Notes: generated by a model from the sequence alone, not told the origin. A stretch of DNA of 64,000 nucleotides from Halomarina oriensis (GCF_009791395.1 NZ_WSZK01000001.1:1-64000), one strand, 5' to 3'; counted from the stretch's first letter, positions 52,445 to 61,041 are shown. A program made the numbers and translations.

Positions 52445-53752
52445 TCACGACGACCGGTCTGCCGTTCCCTCTCGAAGGTCGTCGACGCGCGACCGGGCAC
52501 GCTCGACGACCCCCGGCCGGGCCTCGAAGCCGAACCGAATCGTCTCGCCGGTGTACTCCCGGTCGGTCACGGTGCCGTGGTCGTGTGCCCACGCCAGGAA
52601 CGACTCCGTCTCGCCGCCGTTCGGGAGTTCGGCCCGGAGCGTCTCGCCGGGGAGTGCGTCGCCGATACGGTCGCGCAACGTCTCGACGCCGGTCCCCTCG
52701 ACGGCACTCACCGCGAGGACGTCGTCGACGCGGTCCAGTTCGGCGACGTCCTCGCGTCGTGCGGCCAGTTCCTCCTCCGTGAGCAGGTCGCACTTGTTGA
52801 GGACGACCAGCAGTTCGCAACGGGGGTCGTCCAGTTCCGCCAGCGAGACGCGGCGTTTCTCCCGCACCTCGTCGAGCGTGTCGCTCGCGTCGACGACGAG
52901 CAGGCCCACGTCGGCGTCCGCGACGGCGTCGAGCGTCGCGCTGAACGACGCCACGAGGTCGTGGGGCAGCGCGTCGACCAGGCCGACGGTGTCGGTCAGC
53001 AGGACGCGCCGACCGCCGATGGTCGCCCTGCGGGTGGTCGTCTCCAGCGTCTCGAACAGGCGGTCCTCGACGGCGGCGGTCTCGTCGAGGTCGGGGTGGC
53101 CCTCGTCGAGCGCCCCGACCGAGAGGTCGTCCGCGAGTCGGTGCAACAGGGTCGACTTCCCGGCGTTGGTGTAGCCCGCGATGGCGACGGGGTCGAACCC
53201 CCGTTCGCGGCGTTCCACACGGCGGCGTTCCGCGCGGTCGCTCACCGCCCGCAACTCGTCGTGGAGGCGGTCGATACGGTCCTCGACGTCGAGGACGACC
53301 GACCCCTTCTCGGTCGCCCGGTTCAACAGCGACTCTTCGGTGACCTGCCGGAGTCGTGGCAGGCGATACCGCAGCGTCGCCAACTCGACCTGCAACTGCG
53401 CGGCGCGGTCGGCCGCGCCCTCGGCGAAGATACCGAGGACGAGGCGGTAACGGTCGAGCAGGTCGGTCCCCGGCGGGAGGAGTTCCACCCAGTTGCTGTA
53501 CTGACCGGGCGTCAGTCCGCCGTCGTAGACGACGGCGTCGGCGTCGTGGTCGGCAGCGGTCGCGGCGACCCGTTCGACCTTGCCCCGTCCCATCGCGTAG
53601 CCCGCGTCCTCGGGGGTTCGCTGGGTGTGCTCGGCGACCACTTCGTAGCCCGCCGCGTCGGCGAGGCGGCGAATCTCGGTCGTGTCCGGTTCGTCCGTGT
53701 GGCGGGCCGCGACGACCGCGGTTCCGCCCTGTGGTGAGTGTCTTGACTGCAT
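52445..53752 (-). CDS. hflX: Ribosome-associated GTPase HflX
   Basis: 435 residues. The N-terminal HflX domain has VVYDGGLTPGQYSNWVELLP and DRYRLVLGIFAEGAADRAAQ. A coiled-coil linker (LRYRLPRLRQ to RRRVERRERG) joins the GTPase domain: G1 GYTNAGKSTLL, a G2 Thr near TTRRATIGG, G3 DTVGLV, G4 NKCD. HflX splits or rescues stalled ribosomes in bacteria; the archaeal role is less studied. Length is normal. The start at 53752 gives MQSRHSPQGGTAVVAAR. Confidence 0.94.
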   Translation of the reverse strand: MQSRHSPQGGTAVVAARHTDEPDTTEIRRLADAAGYEVVAEHTQRTPEDAGYAMGRGKVERVAATAADHDADAVVYDGGLTPGQYSNWVELLPPGTDLLDRYRLVLGIFAEGAADRAAQLQVELATLRYRLPRLRQVTEESLLNRATEKGSVVLDVEDRIDRLHDELRAVSDRAERRRVERRERGFDPVAIAGYTNAGKSTLLHRLADDLSVGALDEGHPDLDETAAVEDRLFETLETTTRRATIGGRRVLLTDTVGLVDALPHDLVASFSATLDAVADADVGLLVVDASDTLDEVREKRRVSLAELDDPRCELLVVLNKCDLLTEEELAARREDVAELDRVDDVLAVSAVEGTGVETLRDRIGDALPGETLRAELPNGGETESFLAWAHDHGTVTDREYTGETIRFGFEARPGVVERARSRVDDLREGTADRSS

Positions 53753-54019
53753 CCGTCGTGTCGTGGGTCACCGGCCACGACCGGCCGCCCGCGGGGGCGG
53801 CGAGTCGGACCGTCGAACCCTGCGCACGCTCTGAACCCGATACCCGCCGACGGGACGGCCCGCGACGCCAGGCGGCGTCACCGCTCGTCGGCGGTCGGTG
53901 CTGTCCGGGACGCGCCCGCGCGTCGTCCCCTCAGCGGGACGAGGAAGAGGTCTCCATTCGTCTACGACGAGTGAGCAGTGACACTTCAGTGTTGCTCGTG
54001 GCTGGTGCGTGGTACCACG

Positions 54020-54805
54020 TCAGCGTGCGGCGTCGACGAGTCGGCCCTCGGCGTCGCGCCACGGGACCACGTCCAGCGAGTCGAACGCCCGGATGACCCG
54101 CTGGTCGGGGTGGAGGTCCGGCGGGTTGTTCAGGTGGGTCGCGGTGGCGTAGACGTGGTCGAGCAGGCGGAGGTGGAGCGCGTCGGTGACCGAGGAGGGG
54201 GAGTCGAGCAGGTGGTGGACGACGCGATAGACGCCGAAGGTGTCCTCGAACGCCTGCTCGCCGCGGGTCCCGGCGGCGACGAAGTGGATGGCCTCGTCGC
54301 GCCCGTCGAGCCACCGGGCGACCGCACCGGCGTTGACCGGCGAGGCGACCAGACAGTCGGCGTCCTCGCGGACCGCCCGGACCGCGTTCGCGCCGTTGAT
54401 GGACTGGAGGCCGACGGCGGCGTCGAGCCAGGCGTGGTCGGACTCGGCGCAGTCGGTCGGCGAGTTCCGGACGAGGTGGTCGCCGCCGTCGAAGGCGTAG
54501 TCGCCGCCGACGAGTGCGTCGGGGTGCGCCTCGGCGTAGCCGTCGGCGGCCGTCTGGTCGCGCAGGGGGGTCACCGACGCGACGCCCCGGTCGAGCAGCC
54601 ACGCGACGGTCGTCGAGAAGTTGATGGCGTCGACGACGACGTACGCGCCGTCGGCCTGCTCGCCGGGGTCGGGGAGCGCCTGATAGGTCTCGTAGAACGT
54701 CCAGTCGGCGGCGCGGCCGGCGTCCGTCGCCGGCAGCGAGACGACACCGGGGTCGAGCGGCTCGGTCGCCGTCCGATGGGTGATGGGCGGGTCGCGCTGT
54801 TGCAC
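54020..54805 (-). CDS. 2-phosphosulfolactate phosphatase family protein (ComB-like)
   Basis: 261 residues. VVVDAINFSTTVAWLLDRGV, LQSINGANAVRAV, ASPVNAGAVARWL and FVAAGTRGEQAFED follow the ComB order (D-x-x-R/N-x-S/A-T-T, S-x-N-G, A-G-x-x-G-E). In methanogens ComB acts in coenzyme M synthesis; haloarchaea do not make coenzyme M in the usual way, so the substrate here is probably another phosphoester. The first motif has Asn-Phe in place of Arg-Ala. Standalone gene, 136 bases from the divergent rtcB. Confidence 0.8.
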   Translation of the reverse strand: MQQRDPPITHRTATEPLDPGVVSLPATDAGRAADWTFYETYQALPDPGEQADGAYVVVDAINFSTTVAWLLDRGVASVTPLRDQTAADGYAEAHPDALVGGDYAFDGGDHLVRNSPTDCAESDHAWLDAAVGLQSINGANAVRAVREDADCLVASPVNAGAVARWLDGRDEAIHFVAAGTRGEQAFEDTFGVYRVVHHLLDSPSSVTDALHLRLLDHVYATATHLNNPPDLHPDQRVIRAFDSLDVVPWRDAEGRLVDAAR

Positions 54806-54941
54806 ACTCGCTGTCGGGGTGCGGGGCGGTTAAGCGCCACTACGAATGTGACCGTCTCTCACGGTGGTTCTCGGCGGCCGTCACGGCCCCTCGGGGCACC
54901 GGCACGCTCTTGGCTCCGTCGCCCGGAGGAGTCGCCAAGCG

Positions 54942-56396
54942 ATGGCGATAGAGCTCTCCGGCGAATACACGGACGCCCGCGTGCTGGTCGACGACGAGTC
55001 ACTCGTCGAGGAGAGCGCGCTCGAACAGATCCGGGAACTCCTCGACCACCCGGCGTTCACCGAACCCGTCCGCGTCATGCCCGACACGCACTGGGGGGCG
55101 GGCGCACCTATCGGGTTCACGATGCCGCTGCCCGACCGCGTCGTCCCCAACGTCGTCGGCGTGGACGTCGGCTGTGGGATGTGCGCGACGAACCTCGGCG
55201 ACACGCTCCCGCTGGCGGACGCCGACCGCGAGCGTGCGGTCCGCGAGGTGGTCCCGATGGGTCGGAACACCCACGACCACGACGATTCCGTCCACCTCGT
55301 CGACGAGTTCCCGTTCGAGCGGGCCAACGAGACGTTCGAGGCGTTCGACGCCGCCTACAAGGAGCGGTTCGGCCGTCCCATCGACCCGCTGGAGTTCGAC
55401 TTCGACGGCTACGACGCCGCGTCCTTCGAGTCGCTGTGCGCGCGCGTGCTCGCGGGACGGAACCCCGGCATGGGGCACGTCATCCGCTCGGCGGGGACGC
55501 TCGGCGGCGGCAACCACTTCGTCGAGTTCGCCCGCGGACGCGAGTCGGGGGACTACTGGCTCGTCGTCCACAGCGGGTCGCGCTACCTGGGGCTGGCGAC
55601 CGCACAGTTCTGGCAGAAGCGTGCCAGCGAGCGCCGGAACACGCAGGCGATTCGGGACGCCGTCCCGAGCGAGTACCGCGAGTACCTGCGGTTCGACCCC
55701 GACACCGTCTCCGACGAGAACCTCTACGCGTGGGTCACCGGCGGGATGGGCGAGTCCCACATCGACAAGGAGCGCCTGCGCAGCGAGTTGGACGGGAAGG
55801 ACATCGAGCACGCGTTCGACGCGCTGGGTGCGCTCGCGCCCGAGGGCGACGTCGACGGGCGGAACACCGACCTCGACTGGCTGGACGGACGCGAGGCCCA
55901 CGGCTACTACGTCGACATGCTGTTCGCCCAGCAGTACGCCCGCTGGAACCGCGAGTTGATGAGCGACGCCGTCTGTGACGTGCTCGGTGTCGACCCCGTA
56001 GACCGGTTCCAGTCGACGCACAACTACATCGACTTCAGGGACCTGACGGTTCGGAAGGGGGCGACGCCCGCCCGCGAGGGCCAGCGTCTCGTCATCCCGT
56101 TCAACATGGCCGACGGGTCGGTCATCGCACGCGGGAAGGGCAACGCAGAGTGGAACCGGACGGCTCCGCACGGCGCGGGCCGGACGATGAGCCGTCGGCA
56201 GGCCCACCGCGACGGGTCGCTCGAAGCGTTCGCCGCCGCGATGGACGGGATTTACTCCGAATCCGTCGTCGAGTCGGTGCTGGACGAAGCGCCGATGGCG
56301 TACAAGCCCGCCGCCGCCATCACGGCGGCTATCGGTCCGACGGCGACCGTCGAAGAACACCTCGACGTGGTCCACAACCTGAAGGCGACGGAGTAG
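54942..56396 (+). CDS. RtcB-family RNA ligase, bacterial-type paralogue
   Basis: 484 residues. Metal and GMP-site residues are present: VGVDVGCGMCAT, GGGNHFVEF, HSGSRYLG, FQSTHNYID and the guanylated His in APHGAGRTMSR. The N-terminus MAIELSGEYTDARVLVDDES and the MPDTHWGAGAPIGFTM block follow the RtcB2-like bacterial type, not the archaeal tRNA-ligase type, which starts differently. It joins 2',3'-cyclic phosphate or 3'-phosphate ends to 5'-OH RNA ends. It may serve RNA repair beyond tRNA splicing. The ATG at 54942 fits the family start. Confidence 0.88.
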   Translation: MAIELSGEYTDARVLVDDESLVEESALEQIRELLDHPAFTEPVRVMPDTHWGAGAPIGFTMPLPDRVVPNVVGVDVGCGMCATNLGDTLPLADADRERAVREVVPMGRNTHDHDDSVHLVDEFPFERANETFEAFDAAYKERFGRPIDPLEFDFDGYDAASFESLCARVLAGRNPGMGHVIRSAGTLGGGNHFVEFARGRESGDYWLVVHSGSRYLGLATAQFWQKRASERRNTQAIRDAVPSEYREYLRFDPDTVSDENLYAWVTGGMGESHIDKERLRSELDGKDIEHAFDALGALAPEGDVDGRNTDLDWLDGREAHGYYVDMLFAQQYARWNRELMSDAVCDVLGVDPVDRFQSTHNYIDFRDLTVRKGATPAREGQRLVIPFNMADGSVIARGKGNAEWNRTAPHGAGRTMSRRQAHRDGSLEAFAAAMDGIYSESVVESVLDEAPMAYKPAAAITAAIGPTATVEEHLDVVHNLKATE

Positions 56397-56426
56397 TCAC
56401 CCTCCCGTCGGCTCCGGCCCCGTCGC

Positions 56427-56861
56427 TCACTCCTCGCTGTCTTCGACGTCGACCGACTCGATACCCACTCCCTCCGTCGTCTCGTGTCCCGGAGCGTCGT
56501 GGTCCAACTCGGGGTGTCGACCGTCGCCGTAGCCGACGATGGTCGGTGACTGCCACTCCCCGCCGTGGCGCTCCATCCTGATTCGCCAGCCCTCGACGGT
56601 CCCCGCCTCGTCCACCTCCTCGGCGTCGTGATAGCCCGTGACTGTGGCGCGCACGTCGTGGTCCGAGGCCGGGTTCCTGACGGACTCGGGGTCGTGGACC
56701 GACGTGACGGTGAACGTCGCGTCCGTGTGGGTCGTCCCGTCGTACTCGATGGACTCGTCGAACGTGACGCGCAGTCGGTCGCCCTCCGCGACGCCGAGCA
56801 GTGTCTCGTGGAGTTCGTGGTCGCCCTCGCGTTCGTCACTGGCGCGTCTCGACTCGTCCAT
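56427..56861 (-). CDS. Hypothetical acidic protein, 144 residues
   Basis: After a polar head (MDESRRASDEREGDHELHET) comes a beta-rich body: GDRLRVTFDESIEYDGTTHT, DATFTVTSVHDPESVRNP and VEGWRIRMERHGGEWQSPTI, with an acidic tail (EGVGIESVDVEDSEE). No Cys, span or known motif. The regular strand pattern suggests a small soluble barrel or sandwich. CGTCCTTACCCC lies about 27 bases before the ATG at 56861. It converges with the rtcB gene with 30 bases between. Confidence 0.68.
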   Translation of the reverse strand: MDESRRASDEREGDHELHETLLGVAEGDRLRVTFDESIEYDGTTHTDATFTVTSVHDPESVRNPASDHDVRATVTGYHDAEEVDEAGTVEGWRIRMERHGGEWQSPTIVGYGDGRHPELDHDAPGHETTEGVGIESVDVEDSEE

Positions 56862-57487
56862 GGCGACCGAACGTCTCCCGCCGGGGTAAGGACGGGCGTT
56901 GCACGAGCGGGGTGGGGTCGCTCGGTCCGGCTCCACTCCCGTGCTACCGTGACGACTCCGCCGTCGGCACCCGCATCGTCGCCGTCGCCGCTGGAACGGG
57001 CACCGACTTGCCGCCGCTCCCGCCGCCGCTGGCCGACGAACTGGACGTCGACGCGCTCGGGCCCTCGGTGCGACCACGGGGACGATGGCCGTCTCGTTCA
57101 CCGTTCGGGGCCACCGAACCACGGTCCGTCACGGTCGCGTCTCCGGCGCGCTCGGCTCACTCTCACCCCCAGCGGTAGTTTCTTCACACTCGGTGGAGTC
57201 CCCTGGCACAGGCTCGCCGGTGCATCGTGCACGTCGACACGTCGAGCACACTGACTCATCACGGTCAGTCGTCGGGATTTCCGACGGACACTCGGACGCG
57301 TGGGAATGTCGACCGAACTCCACGGACGAAAGGGCTTCACGTAAAACCGTCCGCGAACGGAGCGCATGCGGTATGTCGCGTCCGAGTGTCGGCTGCGGTC
57401 GGTCGGTGCGCGTCGACGGGACGCGATACTGACTGGGCCGCTTTCTCGACGACGCTCCGTGAGGAGCGCGACGTTCGTCCCAGAAGT

Positions 57488-57506
57488 ACCCTCTCGGAGA
57501 GAGGGT
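57488..57506. repeat. Perfect 8-bp hairpin ACCCTCTC-GGA-GAGAGGGT
   Basis: An 8-base stem with a GGA loop in DNA without genes. It could end a transcript or be part of a small RNA. No T-run follows on either strand. Confidence 0.4.
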
Positions 57507-58073
57507 GGGCTTCACGTGGGGCGATGACCGCCCCGGCGAGTGTCGAGGATTGCGACGATATGAAGCTACCGCGTTCTCGTCGCCCTGTCCCCTGTTCACA
57601 CACTCGACTGTCGACCACCGTCCTCGTCGTCGGCCACCGCCGTCGTCTCGACCCCTCGACCGCTTCGAGCGCGGTTCGTAGCCGCTGGCTCCCGCGAATC
57701 GTCCGCTGACGACGGCGCTCGCCACGTCGACCTGAGCGGGCGTCCGCCGACCGGCGACCCGCGTCCCCCCGCGTTCCCGCCTCGCCACCCTGTCACCGGC
57801 CGCACCCCACACGCCACGACGCATCTGCCGAACGACACGTGTAGGGTTCACAGACGAACGTCCCGTCGACGCGCCCGAGCGGTAGGCCCCTCGAAACGGC
57901 ACCAAAAACCACCGCCTAGCCGCTACGTTTATCCACTCCTGCCAACACGTTCTCGAACTCAGAGGTGTCTCAGAAGCCCCGTAACGGCAGATAACGTCGT
58001 ATTAAGCGCCTCTCCCCGCTGTTTAACCTCGTGATATTCTCGTGGCAGTGAAAGTTTGGAATTTAGGATAGAC

Positions 58074-58080
58074 TTATATT
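58074..58080 (+). promoter_or_regulatory. TATA box of the pilin operon
   Basis: TTATATT, preceded by the AT-rich run GAAAGTTTGGAATTTAGGAT. A start site about 25 bases downstream would give an mRNA leader of about 165 bases before the pilin ATG at 58269, unusually long here, where most genes look leaderless. A weak alternative (CCATAAGCG, 58215-58223) would give a shorter leader. Confidence 0.5.
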
Positions 58081-58143
58081 CCCCCAGTCGTGTAGGTGTA
58101 ACTGAAGCGAACCCGACGCTCAGGACGAAAGTGAAAGGAAGGG

Positions 58144-58163
58144 GTCGTGGGTCACACCACGAC
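58144..58163 (+). promoter_or_regulatory. Hairpin in the pilin leader (GTCGTGG-n6-CCACGAC)
   Basis: A perfect 7-base stem with a GTCACA loop lies between the TATA box and the pilin ATG. If the leader is transcribed, this hairpin could affect stability or translation. A weak AGGAAC, 6 bases before the ATG, may act as ribosome-binding site. Confidence 0.4.
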
Positions 58164-58268
58164 GCCCGTAATCGCCGCGCTTTCGCGCACTATCAGGCCA
58201 TTCTGTGCCTCGCGCCATAAGCGTAGCGGCTGGACTCCTGTCACGCGGGTCGCTACAGGAACGAAACA

Positions 58269-58445
58269 ATGATTCAGCAACTCAAGACACGGTTCGACGC
58301 GGACGACAGAGCGGTCAGTCCTGTCATTGGTGTGATACTTATGGTGGCCATCACGGTCATCCTCGCGGCAGTTATCGCCTCGCTGACACTCGGTCTGGGC
58401 GACTCCGCACAGACCGCACCGACGGCGAAGTTCGACTTCGAGCAG
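58269..58445 (+). repeat. 177-bp direct repeat, copy 1 (copy 2 at 58698-58874)
   Basis: The first 59 codons of both pilins differ at only 4 of 177 bases by eye, all silent. After base 177 the two genes diverge sharply. The length spans the leader peptide, the membrane helix and 20 residues beyond it. It is a substrate for recombination between the two genes. Confidence 0.9.
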
Positions 58446-58697
58446 ACTGGTACTCTGTCTGATGGCACTGCTGAGGTTACGGTATCTCACGCAAGCGGTG
58501 CGACAATCGCAAATGAACGCGTTGACGTTGTCTACGGCACCGATGACGAAAAATTCGGTGAAGAAGTTAGTGCAGGAACCTCCACGGTCGTGGACTCGGG
58601 TGAAATATCCAGCGGAAGTGCTGAGGAGATTAAGGTCGTCTGGACGAGCGAAGACGGCTCCACCAGTACCGTGCTCGCCACCTACCAGATTCAGTAA
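58269..58697 (+). CDS. Type IV pilin (PilA-like), first of a tandem pair
   Basis: 142 residues. A short charged leader MIQQLKTRFDADDRA is followed by VSPVIGVILMVAITVILAAV, the haloarchaeal pilin N-domain; the prepilin peptidase PibD should cut before VSPV. The membrane helix packs the filament core, and the beta-rich C-part (about 55-142) faces outward. Past codon 59 the codons are far less GC-rich than in neighbouring genes (many GTT, GAA, GCA, AAT). The TAA stop touches the ATG of the second pilin with no gap. Confidence 0.9.
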   Translation: MIQQLKTRFDADDRAVSPVIGVILMVAITVILAAVIASLTLGLGDSAQTAPTAKFDFEQTGTLSDGTAEVTVSHASGATIANERVDVVYGTDDEKFGEEVSAGTSTVVDSGEISSGSAEEIKVVWTSEDGSTSTVLATYQIQ

Positions 58698-59258
58698 ATG
58701 ATTCAGCAACTCAAGACACGGTTCGACGCGGACGACAGGGCGGTCAGTCCTGTCATTGGTGTGATACTTATGGTGGCCATCACGGTCATCCTCGCGGCAG
58801 TTATCGCCTCGCTGACGCTCGGTCTGGGCGACTCCGCACAGACTGCACCAACGGCGAAGTTCGACTTCGAGCAGGAAACTGTCTCGTACGACGATGGTTC
58901 GAATAGTTACGATCTCAAGACTGTATCTATTTCGCATCAGTCCGGTGCATCTATCGATGAAGGTCGGCTCAAGCTCGTCGTCAACGGTGACACGGCATAC
59001 GATATCGACAGTAGCGGCAACGTTGCAGGCCTCTTGACCAACAGCGGTCAGGATGCCACTGCTGGTTCGTCGTACGAAATCCAGCTTAGCTCGTCTTCGA
59101 GTATCAGCGGTGCAGTTAGCGTCACTACGGACGGGAGCGGCGATCCGAACGGTGTTGACAAAGGCACTCCACTCTCATCGGACGACACAATCAAGCTTGT
59201 CTGGACGTCCGAGGACGGAGGTACGTCTTCGACGCTCGCCACCTACACGGTCCAGTAA
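58698..59258 (+). CDS. Type IV pilin (PilA-like), second of a tandem pair
   Basis: 186 residues with the same N-terminal 59 residues as the first pilin, then a longer, different surface domain (VSYDDGSNSYDLKTVSISHQ, LKLVVNGDTAYDIDSSGNVA, SSSISGAVSVTTDGSG). It ends with TIKLVWTSEDGGTSSTLATY and TVQ, close to the first pilin's KVVWTSEDGSTSTVLATYQI. So start and end match while the middle differs. Co-transcribed, with its ATG right after the previous stop. Low GC at third positions again. Confidence 0.9.
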   Translation: MIQQLKTRFDADDRAVSPVIGVILMVAITVILAAVIASLTLGLGDSAQTAPTAKFDFEQETVSYDDGSNSYDLKTVSISHQSGASIDEGRLKLVVNGDTAYDIDSSGNVAGLLTNSGQDATAGSSYEIQLSSSSSISGAVSVTTDGSGDPNGVDKGTPLSSDDTIKLVWTSEDGGTSSTLATYTVQ

Positions 59259-59370
59259 ACCAACCGAATCTTCACGATTCGTCTCGCAGTTCCACCCACG
59301 CGGGCAACCCCCCCACGATGCTGCCCTACCGTGGCTGTCTTCTTTCGAGCGCTCGACCGGCGAGCGCTCG

Positions 59371-60546
59371 CTACGCCCTGCGCTCCCGGTCGGAGTGACA
59401 CGACCGACAGAGCGTGACGAGGTTCTCCAGCCGGTTCGCTCGCCTCGCCGAGTCGAACGCCCGGCGCTTCGTGACGTGGTGGACGTGTAGGCCACCGGAG
59501 TCCACGCGTCGGTGTTCCTCGTCGCTCGTCCCACAGTCCTGGCAGGCGTAGCCGTCGCGCTGTAGTGCCTTCTCGCGCTGTTCGGGCCAGTTCGGGCCGT
59601 ACTCGACTGGTCCCTGTGCTTCCTCGGGACTCCGATACGGCGTGAACCCGGCCGCTTCGAGCGCCGCGCTCCACGACCCGAAGCGCTGGACGAACGGTTC
59701 GTGAGAGTACTGGCCCACCTCGTTCACGTCGTCGCGGGTCGGCGCTCGCTCGACCACCGCCGCGACACGTTCGAGTTCGGGCAGCAGGTCCTCACGCGAG
59801 AGTCGTCCGGCGAGCAGTCCGTCCCGTCGGTCCAACCCCGCTGCTTCCCACGCCCCCGTCCACGACCCGAACGCGCGGATGTAGGGGTCCGACCAGAACT
59901 CCCCACGCTCGTCCATCTGCTCGCGCGTCGGCGCGTAGCCCAGTTCCTCGGCCAACTCCTGGAGTGCTGCTACCAGTCGCTCCTCGTCGTAGTCGTTCTC
60001 GTGGTTCGGGTCGTATCCGGCCGCACGAAGCGCGTCGTTCCACGAGTTCCACACCCGGTAGTACGGGCGGTGTGAGTACGCGCCGAACTCCTTCATCTCC
60101 TCCTGTGTCGGGGCGTGGCCGAGTTCGTCGCTCGCGTCGTGTAGCGCCATTGCGAGCGCTTCGGCGTCGATTCGCTGCGTCGTCTCGGTCCGTTCCTGCA
60201 ACCCTGCGGCCGCCCGTGCGTCCGGCCACGAGCCGAATCGGCGGTGGTACGCCGACGCGGAGAACGCACCGTGCTCGTCCATGTCGGCCATCCGTGGGAC
60301 GCGCTCTACCGCCTCGGCCACTCGACGCAACTCGTCGCACAGTTCTCGCTCGCTCACCTCGTTCCGGTGGTTCGGACCCATCCCCGCCGCGGCGAGTGCG
60401 TCGTTCCAACTCCCGAACTCGGTGTAGTACGGCTGTGAGGAGTAGCGCCCCTGTTCGTCCATCTGCGTCCGAGTGGGCGTTCCGTCGACCGCTTCCGAGA
60501 GGTCGCGCAGTGCGTCGAGGAGGTCGTCGCGGGAGATACCGCCCAT
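59371..60546 (-). CDS. HNH endonuclease with five homing-endonuclease-associated repeats
   Basis: 391 residues. Five repeats of about 48 residues at 7-55, 68-115, 130-177, 190-237 and 253-300 each have L..L......G..PT...M...G.(Y/F)S..(P/A)Y...FGSW..A..AAG; the period is 60-63. An HNH nuclease domain follows (about 301-391) with CQDC at 335-338, HVHH at 354-357 and CRSC at 380-383. The repeats probably read DNA in a modular way and position the nuclease. It is not inside another gene. Convergent with the pilins, 112 bases apart. Confidence 0.88.
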   Translation of the reverse strand: MGGISRDDLLDALRDLSEAVDGTPTRTQMDEQGRYSSQPYYTEFGSWNDALAAAGMGPNHRNEVSERELCDELRRVAEAVERVPRMADMDEHGAFSASAYHRRFGSWPDARAAAGLQERTETTQRIDAEALAMALHDASDELGHAPTQEEMKEFGAYSHRPYYRVWNSWNDALRAAGYDPNHENDYDEERLVAALQELAEELGYAPTREQMDERGEFWSDPYIRAFGSWTGAWEAAGLDRRDGLLAGRLSREDLLPELERVAAVVERAPTRDDVNEVGQYSHEPFVQRFGSWSAALEAAGFTPYRSPEEAQGPVEYGPNWPEQREKALQRDGYACQDCGTSDEEHRRVDSGGLHVHHVTKRRAFDSARRANRLENLVTLCRSCHSDRERRA

Positions 60547-60736
60547 CAGTGGCCCTCCTCCCGTGTCGATACCTCGTCGCTCGGGCCGAGGCCGGCCCGA
60601 CTCCCGTTTCGTGACCGATGCGAAACCGTTTGGTCGCTGGCTACGGTGGTGAGCATTGCTTTGGGTTGGCCAACGCGCGGTCGGGTGTCCGACCCCCGGC
60701 CACTTCTCTTCGGCCCCGTGGCAGACCGCGCTCCGT

Positions 60737-60760
60737 ACTCGTCCGTACGAGTGCTAGCAC
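60737..60760. promoter_or_regulatory. Adjacent palindromes upstream of a small gene
   Basis: ACTCGT-CCGT-ACGAGT (60737-60752) runs into the perfect 10-bp palindrome GTGCTAGCAC (60751-60760). They lie 80-100 bases before the GTG at 60841. This could be a binding site for a dimeric regulator. Confidence 0.35.
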
Positions 60761-60840
60761 CTCGTTACTTGCTCGACGAGACGACGTGTTCGACCGGCCG
60801 GACCGGACCACTCTTCGTCCGTGTGTCACACGCGCTGGTC

Positions 60841-61041
60841 GTGACGACTGGGCGCACACTCCCGACCGAGAGCGACCGCGAGTATCTCGAGGGAGAACAC
60901 GGCGACCAGCGCGAGTACGAGGCTCGGTCGCGGGTGAAGGCGCGAATCACGGGGCCGTTGGCCGAGGAGGTGGCGTATCTCGCGGCCGAACGTCCGGACC
61001 TGCTCGAAGAGGTTCGGGACGTCGTCCGTGCAGTGGGGTAG
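60841..61041 (+). CDS. Small charged helical protein, 66 residues
   Basis: From a GTG at 60841: MTTGRTLPTESDREYLEGEH, then QREYEARSRVKARITGPLAE and LLEEVRDVV. The pattern T-x-x-D-R-x-x-L-x-G-E ... R-x-R-x-x-x-R-I resembles a widespread small haloarchaeal protein type of unknown function, possibly regulatory. The frame is open upstream to 60646, but that part is basic and Cys/Arg-rich, unlike haloarchaeal protein, so I start at the GTG. Confidence 0.6.
   Translation: MTTGRTLPTESDREYLEGEHGDQREYEARSRVKARITGPLAEEVAYLAAERPDLLEEVRDVVRAVG

Larger units (their letters stand above)
56862..58268. other. 1.4-kb stretch almost without genes, upstream of the pilins
   Basis: No complete gene is convincing. 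Coding-like pieces occur at 56951-57075 (reading TRIVAVAAGTGTDLPPL, ADELDVDALGP) and, in another frame, at 57085-57190 (MAVSFTVRGHRTTVRHG). They may be scraps of one dead gene. The right 370 bases are markedly AT-richer and hold the pilin promoter. The region contains two perfect hairpins, listed separately. Confidence 0.5.

Noticed and set aside
53978-55978. Open frame of 666 codons on the plus strand across the ComB-like gene and rtcB
   Set aside because: It begins antisense to the ComB-like gene and becomes an out-of-frame reading of rtcB; composition is basic and unlike haloarchaeal proteins.
57129-57905. 258-codon minus-strand frame in the gap before the pilins
   Set aside because: Arg/Ser-rich, no acidic bias, no motif and no promoter; judged non-coding.
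60646-60840. 65-codon upstream part of the small charged protein's frame
   Set aside because: Its composition is Arg/Leu/Pro/Cys-rich with palindromic DNA inside; it looks like promoter DNA, not protein.
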